A stretch of 33,509 bases of DNA, from assembly GCA_902462525.1 (NCBI GenBank), contig CABQCA010000006.1:1-33509 (forward strand). Direction: 5' to 3'. Under the pieces are notes generated by a model, which was not told the DNA's origin, did no database searches, and saw only the letters and a list, made by a program, of their open reading frames with translations. The DNA is from an uncultured Porphyromonadaceae bacterium. Its GTDB lineage: Bacteria; Bacteroidota; Bacteroidia; Bacteroidales; Muribaculaceae. Shown one piece after another: positions 14,936-22,709 of the stretch; positions within the stretch are counted from its first letter, which is position 1, and the number at the start of each line of letters is the position of its first letter. Position numbers and translations under genes: made by a program.

Positions 14936-15567
14936 AAGCCCTCAAACATCTGGTGACGCAGCCGCCGCTGCTTTACCGTCTGCTGTTTCCCGAAGCCTTC
15001 TGGCGCATAAAACTCACGGGCGCCGCCCCGAAGGTGTTTCTTACCTTCGACGACGGCCCCATACCCGAGCAGACGCCATGGGTGCTCGACTGTCTGGACC
15101 GCTACGGCGTTAAAGCCACATTCTTCATGGTGGGCGACAACGTGAGGCGGCATCCCGAACTGCTCGAGGAGGTGAAGCGCCGCGGCCACAGCTGGGGCAA
15201 TCACACCATGCACCATGTGCAGGGCGTCAAAATGAGCACACGGGCTTATCTGCACGATGTGGCCGAAGCTCACAAACTCATCGGCAGCCCGCTGTTCAGG
15301 CCGCCGCACGGTTTGCTGGGCTGGGCACAGGCGAAGGTGCTCAAGGAACATTTCAACATTATAATGTACGACGTTGTCACGCGCGACTATGCCCGCCGTA
15401 TTACGGCTGATGAGGTGTTCGACAATGTGCGGCGTTTTGTGCGCAACGGCTCCATAATCGTGTTCCACGATTCGCTGAAAGCGGGCGACAAGATGCGTAT
15501 TGCGCTTCCCCGCTCAATCGAATGGCTCCTCGGACAAGGCTATGAATTCAGGGCTCTCACCATGTAG
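14932..15567 (+). CDS. Polysaccharide deacetylase (NodB homology domain)
   Basis: The protein has 211 residues and is almost only a NodB/CE4 domain. Motif 1 is TFDDGP with D40 and D41, the metal-binding motif 2 is H91-T-M-H-H95, motif 3 is RPPHG (123-127), and the late histidine is H179 in IVFHD. Such enzymes remove N- or O-acetyl groups from peptidoglycan, chitin-like or surface polysaccharides. No clear signal peptide is present; a hydrophobic stretch near 10-24 is weak. It overlaps the DUF2723 gene by four bases and queG by 26 bases, so the three are translated together. Confidence 0.92.
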   Translation: MKALKHLVTQPPLLYRLLFPEAFWRIKLTGAAPKVFLTFDDGPIPEQTPWVLDCLDRYGVKATFFMVGDNVRRHPELLEEVKRRGHSWGNHTMHHVQGVKMSTRAYLHDVAEAHKLIGSPLFRPPHGLLGWAQAKVLKEHFNIIMYDVVTRDYARRITADEVFDNVRRFVRNGSIIVFHDSLKAGDKMRIALPRSIEWLLGQGYEFRALTM

Positions 15568-16459
15568 CGCTGTCATCAGGGCTGCCATGCGCAGCGGTGC
15601 CGTTGCCGCCGGCTTTGCCGAAGCCGGGCCGCTCACCGAGGCTGAAACCGGCATTTTCGACCGATGGCTGGCCGCCGGCCGCCATGCCGGCATGGACTAC
15701 ATGGAGCGCTACGCCGACCTTCGCGCCGACCCGCGCTCTCTTCTCGACGGCGCACGGAGCATCCTTTCGCTTGCATTTCCCTACGCGCAGCCTGTTCGGC
15801 ACCCTCTTTTCGCCGACTACGCCCTCGGTGAGGACTATCACACCGCTCTGAGGCGCATACTCGCGCCCGTTGCAGCATTGATGGAGAGTTCTGTGCCCGG
15901 CTCCACCACGAGAATCTGCATCGATACAGCGCCTGTGCGCGAACGCGTATGGGCTGTCCGTGCCGGTCTTGGTTTCATCGGTCTAAACAATCTTCTCATA
16001 GTCCCCGGCATAGGTTCGAAAGTCTTTCTTGCCGAAATACTGTGGACTGCCGAGGCCGAGCCGTCGGCTCCTTTGTCGCAAAGCCGCTGCGAAGGCTGCG
16101 GAGCATGTGTGCGTGCCTGTCCCGGTGGTGCTCTCGACGGTTGCGGCGGTCTGGACGCACGCCGCTGCCTGTCGTACCTCACCATTGAGCACCGCGGTCC
16201 TCTGCCCGAAGCGCTGAGCTTGCGCAGGTGCCGCATCTATGGCTGCGATGTCTGTCAGGACGTATGCCCTCACAATCTGGTTACGCCGCCTCCTGTTCCC
16301 GAAGCTTTCGTTCCTTCGTCGGCTCTTATGAATCTTACCCTCGCGGATGCCGCATCAATAACCGACGACAGTTTTCGTCTTCTCTTCCGCAACAGCGCCG
16401 TACGCCGAACAAAAGCCGCCGGTCTGCGCCGCAATGCGCTTTTTAAGCTGTTAGGCTGA
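15542..16459 (+). CDS. queG: Epoxyqueuosine reductase QueG
   Basis: The 305-residue enzyme reduces epoxyqueuosine to queuosine in the anticodon of tRNAs, using cobalamin and two 4Fe-4S clusters. The ferredoxin-type motif C183xxC186xxC189xxxC193 and the second set C209, C235, C238, C242 (with CPHN) are present. So are CIDTAPVRERVWA near 126 and AGLGFIGLNN near 141, typical of the catalytic domain. The ATG at 15542 overlaps the deacetylase end; an in-frame ATG at 15500 would give an unusual N-terminus. The stop lies inside the left arm of a long inverted repeat. Confidence 0.93.
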   Translation: MNSGLSPCSAVIRAAMRSGAVAAGFAEAGPLTEAETGIFDRWLAAGRHAGMDYMERYADLRADPRSLLDGARSILSLAFPYAQPVRHPLFADYALGEDYHTALRRILAPVAALMESSVPGSTTRICIDTAPVRERVWAVRAGLGFIGLNNLLIVPGIGSKVFLAEILWTAEAEPSAPLSQSRCEGCGACVRACPGGALDGCGGLDARRCLSYLTIEHRGPLPEALSLRRCRIYGCDVCQDVCPHNLVTPPPVPEAFVPSSALMNLTLADAASITDDSFRLLFRNSAVRRTKAAGLRRNALFKLLG

Positions 16460-16562
16460 CGGGCTGACAGGCAATAAGGCGGCCGGGTGACCGGGTGAAT
16501 ACACCCGGCCGCCCGGCCGCTCAATTACATGACAGCTTGTCTGCCTGTCAGCCTAACAGCTT
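16445..16562. terminator. Nested inverted repeat / bidirectional terminator made of octamers
   Basis: The outer arms are AAGCTGTTAGGCTGAC...AGGCA (16445-16473, with an extra GGGCTGAC) and TGCCTGTCAGCCTAACAGCTT (16542-16562, quoted in part elsewhere as octamers). The inner arms GGCGGCCGGGTG (16478-16489) and CACCCGGCCGCC (16502-16513) are perfect over 12 bp. The stop codons of the two convergent genes lie in or at the arms. Much of it reads in an 8-base phase (GGCCGGGT, GACCGGGT, CCGGCCGC twice, GTCAGCCT). Confidence 0.8.
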
Positions 16563-19500
16563 AACGAACAATGATTTTGAAGGCTTTGTCGCCGGCTGCA
16601 ACGATGTATGCTCCCTGCGCGAGGTCGGAAATAGCGCAATAGCCGTCGCTTGTCCGGGCTGCTCTGACGATAGCGCCGTTCATGGCCACAAGCTTTACGT
16701 CGATGTCTTTCGAAGCTTTCACTATTACGGTGCTTCCTTCGACCTCAATGGAAACGCTGTTGCCGTCAGCGCTCACATAGTCAATACCGGAAGTAGCGTC
16801 GATGAAAGTAGTATAGAAATATGCGTTCGGGAATTCTTCGTTAGTGAGGACGCACATCACATTGTCGATCGAGGTCATAAACTTGGTAACACCGTTTTCA
16901 AGCTTGTATTCGTCGTCGGCAATGAGTTCTTCGCCGGTCAGATTTCCTTCTGCATCGAAGACGGGTTTGTCGACAAACCAGCGGTAGGTTGTAGGCTTAT
17001 CGTTGACGACAGCTTCCGATGCAAGATCGACAGTTCCGTCTGCACATGTTATGTCGATGGGAGCCTGGTTGGCATAGGTGTAGAGTGAGAACGTATTGAG
17101 CGGTAATGTGCTCGGGCGGAATCTGTTGTTGTCGAGGTAAAGTACCTTCAGAGCGGACATTTTCGAAACATCGATATGGTCGAGCTGATTGCCGACGAGC
17201 GACATCTGGTTCATTGCCGGTAGTTTCGACAAATCTATGTCGGTTAGCATGTTGCCTCCAAGGTCGAGGTGCCACAGGTACTGGTTGTCGCCAGTGAAAG
17301 ACGTAAGTCTGTTGTTGGCCAGCGACAGCAGCTGCAGGTTGGGATAGCGTGAGGCATCGAATGCGGTTAGCATATTGCCGTTCAGCACCACGTCGTAGAC
17401 ATTGGGATAGCGTGTGAGGTCGATGTCGGTGAGACTGTTGTCGGCCAGACGGAGTTCGATAAGACGGGTGGATTCAGGCCATATTATGTGGTCCTGACTC
17501 AGGCCCGCGCCCTGAATGCCGAACAGGAGGAGATTGTTGAGCCGTGAGGCATCGATCGACGATAACGAGATACCATTGAGGCTGAAGACCGTGAGATTGT
17601 TTGTTTCCGAGTAAGTATAGACTCTGACAGTGGCTCCTTTACGTGCGCTTACTTCGAATGTTGCAGGGCTTGTACCTACCTGATATTCTGTCAGGTCGGC
17701 CTGCGTACCGCTCCAGTCGATGTAGACGGGAGTGCTTTCGTCGTCCGAGCGAAGGATTATCGACCCGGCCTGGTCGGCGGCGGTGACAAATGAAGCAATT
17801 ACATTTGTCGGCATTTCGGCGGCTTCGATAAGCGTAGTGTTCAGAGTAAGGCCTTCAAACTGTGGATTGGTCATTTCACAGTACACTCTGGAGCCTACAA
17901 CAGGCGCCAGGAAGTGTGTGACACCGTTTTCTTCGTTGAAATCAATTCCTCTGACAAGCTGCTCCCCACTCTCTTTTTTCCATACGAAAGCGGTGGGTGC
18001 GCCGGAAATGCAGTATTTCGACAGATCGACGCCCGGACCGATTTTAGAAATGGTGATGTTTTTCTGCGGAGCATAGGTGAAAGAAGTGAGGCCGTCGATT
18101 CGGGGAATAGTGTTGAAATCGAGAGAGTTTGATTCGCAGTGGAGTTCTTTGAGGCTGATTTCAGCAGGAAGAACGACGGATGAAATATTGTTCCTGGCAA
18201 TATTGAGGCTTGTCATCAGGGTGCAGTAGTTGATGTCGATAGCTTCGAGTTTATTGTCGGAAACATCAAGTGTCAGCATGTTGTCGGCATCTTTCAGCGA
18301 CAGTTCGGTGAGCTTGTTTTTGCTGAGGTTCAGGTTGTGGATAGTCTGCATGTCGTTGAGCGATACCGAAGACAGTTCGTTGTTGCTCAGGTCGATGTCG
18401 CCCAGAAGGTTCTTCATGTATGCGGCATTGGCGCCACGGATGTTGAGATTGGAGAAGTGGTTACCGGTGAGCACGAGCGAGCGCAGCATACGGTTCCAGT
18501 TGAGGTCGATATTCTCGCTGCCGTAGATACCGGCATTGACAATTCTCAGGTATTGCAGTGAGGGCGCTTCAGTGACATCAATAGAGTTCATAGTCACGTT
18601 TTCGATATCGAAAGCCGTGACAAGTGCGTTCTCCGGAACATACACCGACACGTTCCCATACGTTACGCCCGTTGCGTTAGGTGCGGCCGGAGCGTTTTCG
18701 GAGGTAGCTGTGAATTCCTGTTTGCCGGAACCGAAATCAACGAAAAATTTCACGGGATTCGAAGATGTGGCGCCAGCTATACCGAGGCCGAACTTCACTT
18801 CAGTGCCGGCAGAGGAAGCTGCCGGGGCATAGAATGAGATTACTTTGTCGTCCTGTCCGTAGTCGGCAGCGCTTTTAATTTTGAACTTGCAGGTGCACAG
18901 CGGATAAGAACTCTGTTCGCTCTCGGGGAAAGCATCGTTGGAGAATGCCACATAGACACTGTCGGACAGTGCTTTGAGCAGTGTGATTTTGCCGTCTGCA
19001 TAGGTGTAGTAGTCGCTTCCGAGAGCTGTGCGCTCGCTTGGCGTGCTTTCATTGGTCTTGTAGAGCACAGCTGTTGTGGTGGTCCCGTCGCGGAGCACTT
19101 TGTCGCTGAAATCGAGCACTGTACCCACTTTTTGGCTCCTTGCCACAGGCATTTCGTTCTGTTTATAGGAGTACGACAGCCAGCCTTCGTCGGGCAATGG
19201 TAGTGTGGCGAATGTGAAGTTGTTGTTGCGTATCGACAGGTTGAAGAGATTAGTGTTCTTGGACAAGTCGATTGAAGTGAGTCTGTTATTGTTTATGTAC
19301 AGATCCTGAAGCAGGGGATTGTTGGTGACGTCGATTTCTGTAAAGTTGTTTCCGCTGGCAAAGAGATATATAAGGTTAGGGTTGTTGGAAACATCGAGTT
19401 TTGTGAGGCGTGTGTCTGTATTGATGGTGCCCGACATGTGGTCGGCATAGAACTGAGTAAGGTACTTGTTCTTGCTCAGATCTATGTCGGTGATTCGGGT

Positions 19501-20253
19501 GTCGCTGATATTGAGAATTGTAAGTTCTGTGTTCTTTGAAACATCGAGGTGCTCTACCGGTGTGCTGTCGATTGAAATCTTGCTCAGTTTGGGGCAGCCG
19601 GTAGGGTCGAGAGTCTTGAGGTCGGCATTGGCCCAGGCATCGAACGTGACCAGCGCCGGATAATCCGACAGATTGAACGACTGATCGAGGGCGCTAATGC
19701 GTCCCATGTCGAGAATCATGAGGTCGGGTTTGTCTGGCCCTATGATGAGAGGCTTGGTGTTGAACGGGTTGCCGCTCACATCGATGGACTGCAGTCTGGC
19801 GTGTGGGGTAAGGTCGAGCTGAGTCAGTTCGTTGTTGCTGACATCGATGATTTCAAGGTTGACGAGTTTTTCGAGCTGCAGTTCGGTAAGGTAACACTCG
19901 CTGGCTATAAAGACATCGATTTTTGTCGGATCACCATAGATTTTGATAACACCTTCGGAAGATACATTGCACGAAATAAAAGTCCCTTTGAGCGAATTTG
20001 TTTCAGTATCGAAATAAGCCTGGGAAATTTCCGATTCTATAGGCCCGTAGCCGCAGTCTACATCGATATAGCCGTCCTCAGTAGCGCCCAGAAGCAGAGT
20101 GATCGATCCGGCTCCGTTGCTTGCCTCGAAGACACGGGTTTTAACTATCATCATAGGCTCTTCGTCGGTCTGAGCGAGAGCCGTGCCCGGAAGGCACAGA
20201 ACGATGCTCAGCAGCGCTGTTAGCCATATGAAATTGGTTCTGAAATTTTTCAT
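16561..20253 (-). CDS. Secreted leucine-rich-repeat protein with three large modules and T9SS-like tail
   Basis: The 1230-residue protein has a signal peptide (MKNFRTN..., cleavage after ALA at about 27). Three similar modules follow, at about residues 33-460, 465-815 and 815-1155. Each opens with a beta domain (ITLLLGA / EVKFGLG / SIILRSD), continues with leucine-rich repeats of the type 'L-D-V-S-x-N-x-L-T-x-I-D-L-S', and closes with a beta domain containing an x-Y-x-Y/F segment and a 'C-x-x-T/S-N' strand. Residues 1156-1230 resemble a type IX secretion C-terminal domain (AMNGAIVR...LAQGAYIV...KIIVR). It is probably surface-exposed and binds protein or glycan ligands (inference). It starts 18 bases after the protease gene and is likely co-transcribed with it. 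Confidence 0.88.
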   Translation of the reverse strand: MKNFRTNFIWLTALLSIVLCLPGTALAQTDEEPMMIVKTRVFEASNGAGSITLLLGATEDGYIDVDCGYGPIESEISQAYFDTETNSLKGTFISCNVSSEGVIKIYGDPTKIDVFIASECYLTELQLEKLVNLEIIDVSNNELTQLDLTPHARLQSIDVSGNPFNTKPLIIGPDKPDLMILDMGRISALDQSFNLSDYPALVTFDAWANADLKTLDPTGCPKLSKISIDSTPVEHLDVSKNTELTILNISDTRITDIDLSKNKYLTQFYADHMSGTINTDTRLTKLDVSNNPNLIYLFASGNNFTEIDVTNNPLLQDLYINNNRLTSIDLSKNTNLFNLSIRNNNFTFATLPLPDEGWLSYSYKQNEMPVARSQKVGTVLDFSDKVLRDGTTTTAVLYKTNESTPSERTALGSDYYTYADGKITLLKALSDSVYVAFSNDAFPESEQSSYPLCTCKFKIKSAADYGQDDKVISFYAPAASSAGTEVKFGLGIAGATSSNPVKFFVDFGSGKQEFTATSENAPAAPNATGVTYGNVSVYVPENALVTAFDIENVTMNSIDVTEAPSLQYLRIVNAGIYGSENIDLNWNRMLRSLVLTGNHFSNLNIRGANAAYMKNLLGDIDLSNNELSSVSLNDMQTIHNLNLSKNKLTELSLKDADNMLTLDVSDNKLEAIDINYCTLMTSLNIARNNISSVVLPAEISLKELHCESNSLDFNTIPRIDGLTSFTYAPQKNITISKIGPGVDLSKYCISGAPTAFVWKKESGEQLVRGIDFNEENGVTHFLAPVVGSRVYCEMTNPQFEGLTLNTTLIEAAEMPTNVIASFVTAADQAGSIILRSDDESTPVYIDWSGTQADLTEYQVGTSPATFEVSARKGATVRVYTYSETNNLTVFSLNGISLSSIDASRLNNLLLFGIQGAGLSQDHIIWPESTRLIELRLADNSLTDIDLTRYPNVYDVVLNGNMLTAFDASRYPNLQLLSLANNRLTSFTGDNQYLWHLDLGGNMLTDIDLSKLPAMNQMSLVGNQLDHIDVSKMSALKVLYLDNNRFRPSTLPLNTFSLYTYANQAPIDITCADGTVDLASEAVVNDKPTTYRWFVDKPVFDAEGNLTGEELIADDEYKLENGVTKFMTSIDNVMCVLTNEEFPNAYFYTTFIDATSGIDYVSADGNSVSIEVEGSTVIVKASKDIDVKLVAMNGAIVRAARTSDGYCAISDLAQGAYIVAAGDKAFKIIVR

Positions 20254-20271
20254 ATAATGATTATTGTTTTG

Positions 20272-22584
20272 TTATTGAATGGCTATTTTCTGTGACTGAA
20301 TACCGTTGACGGTGAGAATGTAGACGCCTTTGGCCAGAGAGCTCATATCGACGACGGATTCATCGCCTTCGGTGCGGCTGCGCAGGCATAGTTTACCCGT
20401 AATGTCGAAGACAGCAGCATCGATTTCGGAAGCGTTTGCCATAAACACCCTGAAAAAGCCGTTACCCTCGGGTGTGACAAGCATCTGCGGTTTTTCGGCA
20501 CCGATGTTGCCTATGCCTGAAGAGGCGCGGCGCAGCACTTCCTTGAGACCCTCGTAGGCAGAGAATTTGCCGGCTCCGGCCTGCACGGGATTGGCGCTGA
20601 GTACGGCATCGTCTCTTACAGCTGTTTTGGCGACGATATCCTTTACATCACTTATCGAAAGAGTTGGGTCGGCCTCGAGCCACAGAGCCACCGCGCCGGC
20701 CACATGAGGCGATGCCATCGATGTGCCGAACGACCAGCCCCAGTAGTTTGCCTTGCCGTTGTTTTCTACTGCGGCGTTGAGCGAGGCATTCGAGGCATAT
20801 CCGCCCTCGACATAGTATGAGTTGAAAGAGGAGATGATAGCGGCCCCGGGGGCGCATACGTGCGGAAGGGAGCGGCCGTCCACAAGTGTGCCGTACGATG
20901 AGAATTTCGAAATGTTACCGACCGAAATATCATAGTCGGGTCGGTAGAGAGCGCCGTCGAGTGCCGCCATTTCGTTGCGGGTGTCGAACGAGCCTACCAC
21001 AAGGATGCTGTTGCCGGTCGCCATGTCGCTGATGGTGCCGTCGAACATGCCGTCGTCATAGCCTTCGATGCCGTAGTTGGTGAGCGATGAGAACATGCCG
21101 TCGCAGAAACAGTCGGCGCGTTGTCCTTCGGCTCCTTTGACAATAAAGCCGAGTACATAGTTGCCCGCAGCGTTGCCGGTTTCCGAATTGTCGGCAAAAT
21201 AGTCGATGATGGCGTTGAAGCGTCCGCTGTCTTCGTCGTATTTCCAGCCGATGCCGACATAACCGTTGAAATAGCGGCTAAAAATATTGTCAACTATGTC
21301 GGTGTCGTCCTGCTGATAGCTTGCGGAGCTGACCCAGTACTGACCCGTGCCGGGAGTCGATGTGTCGATGGTAAGCGGGTAGCGCTGCACCACGCGGCCG
21401 CGGCTTCTGTTGAAGATCACAGCCTGAATGTCGAGCGCCGATTCGTCGCGGCTGTAGATTTCCAGGTTGCCGTAGGACAGGAAGTTGTAACCGTACTGGC
21501 TCATGTCCTGGCCGAGAATGAAGCTCTTGAGTTCTGTGTCGCCGGCGGTGAATGTTTTGTTCAGGGCAATCTTTTTGTCGCCTTCGTTGCCGGCAGAAAC
21601 GCATATTATGGCGTTGTCCTCCTTGGCAACAAGATCGAAGTACTGGTTTATCATTCCTTTGCCGTCGTGCGCGCCTGAATTGCTGCCCAGCGACAGATTG
21701 ATTACCGACGGTTTGTTCTTGTAGGCCGCATATTCCAGAATATGATCGACACCGTAGGCAATGATTGCATCGTATAGGTCGCCGCAACCGACCGCGATGT
21801 CGGCTTCATAGGCAACGCCGTAGTACGGGTTGTCGACGGTCTCTATCGATGGCGCGGTCTGCAGGTCGCCGACAGCTACTGTCGATGTGCCCCGGTAGCT
21901 TCCTGCCATCGTTCCGAGGGTATGGCTGCCATGGTAGGTGGTCGGATCGTCGGTGGTGAAAGATGCGATGTCTTTGCCGCCTACGATGTCTGCGGGGTCG
22001 TTGCTGTAGAATTTTTCGTCAACTTCACCGGTCGATGTGTTCGGAATCATTTGTGCCAGCCATGCCACGCGCGATTTGCCCTCGGCATCGCAGAAGTTTA
22101 TGTGGTTGGGGTCGATACCGTTGTCGACAATGCCGCAGATGACACCCTTGCCGGTGTAGGGTTGTGTGAGGCCGGTACCGGCATGAATCATGTCGGCACC
22201 GGTGGCCAGACGGGCATTATTGTTTTCGGCACGCAGCGGACGTGCCAGCTGGAAGCGACGGACGCTTTTGAGGTTCGCCACATGCTCGACATCGGCAAGA
22301 GGCACCGACACCCATGCGAAGCCGTGACTGCTGCGGACCACATTGACGCCTTCGGCAGAAAGTGCATCAGCCGAATAGCCGTCGGCGAGTTTTATCATGC
22401 CGAAGATGCAGGAACTGCTTTCGGGGCTTATGGTCTTGAGTTTCTGAGTCTGCGGATTGTCGGCTGCTTCCTGCAGAAGCCGCTGCTGGCGGAGCTGACA
22501 GCGGCTGACAAGGTCGAGTGACTGCTGAGCAGACACAGATAATGCCGCCGTTAAAAGAAATGCTGAATAAAAGTAGAATTTCAT
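20272..22584 (-). CDS. Secreted S8 (subtilisin-like) serine protease with T9SS-like tail
   Basis: This is a 770-residue protein with a signal peptide (MKFYFYSAFLL..., cleavage after VSA at about 19). The catalytic triad is D154 in GIVDNGID, H218 in HGSHTLGTMAG and S622 in GTSMASPHVAG, with oxyanion N333 in SAGNEG. A long insert between H and S (about 340-500) looks like a beta domain within the protease fold. The C-terminus (about 705-770) has AVFDITGKLCL...LAKGVYILTVNG...KIAI, a typical sorting tail. The ATG at 22584 was chosen over one at 22626 because the signal peptide begins there. It probably acts outside the cell, and the LRR gene follows on the same strand. Confidence 0.93.
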   Translation of the reverse strand: MKFYFYSAFLLTAALSVSAQQSLDLVSRCQLRQQRLLQEAADNPQTQKLKTISPESSSCIFGMIKLADGYSADALSAEGVNVVRSSHGFAWVSVPLADVEHVANLKSVRRFQLARPLRAENNNARLATGADMIHAGTGLTQPYTGKGVICGIVDNGIDPNHINFCDAEGKSRVAWLAQMIPNTSTGEVDEKFYSNDPADIVGGKDIASFTTDDPTTYHGSHTLGTMAGSYRGTSTVAVGDLQTAPSIETVDNPYYGVAYEADIAVGCGDLYDAIIAYGVDHILEYAAYKNKPSVINLSLGSNSGAHDGKGMINQYFDLVAKEDNAIICVSAGNEGDKKIALNKTFTAGDTELKSFILGQDMSQYGYNFLSYGNLEIYSRDESALDIQAVIFNRSRGRVVQRYPLTIDTSTPGTGQYWVSSASYQQDDTDIVDNIFSRYFNGYVGIGWKYDEDSGRFNAIIDYFADNSETGNAAGNYVLGFIVKGAEGQRADCFCDGMFSSLTNYGIEGYDDGMFDGTISDMATGNSILVVGSFDTRNEMAALDGALYRPDYDISVGNISKFSSYGTLVDGRSLPHVCAPGAAIISSFNSYYVEGGYASNASLNAAVENNGKANYWGWSFGTSMASPHVAGAVALWLEADPTLSISDVKDIVAKTAVRDDAVLSANPVQAGAGKFSAYEGLKEVLRRASSGIGNIGAEKPQMLVTPEGNGFFRVFMANASEIDAAVFDITGKLCLRSRTEGDESVVDMSSLAKGVYILTVNGIQSQKIAIQ

Positions 22585-22627
22585 AGGTGATGACATAGGT
22601 TGCGGGCCGTTGGATGGAAACGGCAAC

Positions 22628-22664
22628 AGGCACGCAGAATTTTCAGATGAAAATTCTGCTGCCT
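22628..22664 (-). terminator. Hairpin after the beta-repeat protein gene
   Basis: The stem GCAGAATTTTC / GAAAATTCTGC has a 4-base loop and extends through AGGCA / TGCCT with one bulged base, 16 bp in all. It lies between the 618-residue protein gene and the S8 protease. The U tract on the minus strand is weak, so partial read-through into the protease is possible. Confidence 0.6.
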
Positions 22665-22709
22665 GCCGCTTTTTATATAGTTCTGTGAATCAGAATTAAG
22701 ATCTGTTTT

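Noticed and set aside
15500..15541. Earlier ATG for queG
   Set aside because: It would lie deeper in the deacetylase gene and add 14 residues without similarity to QueG proteins.
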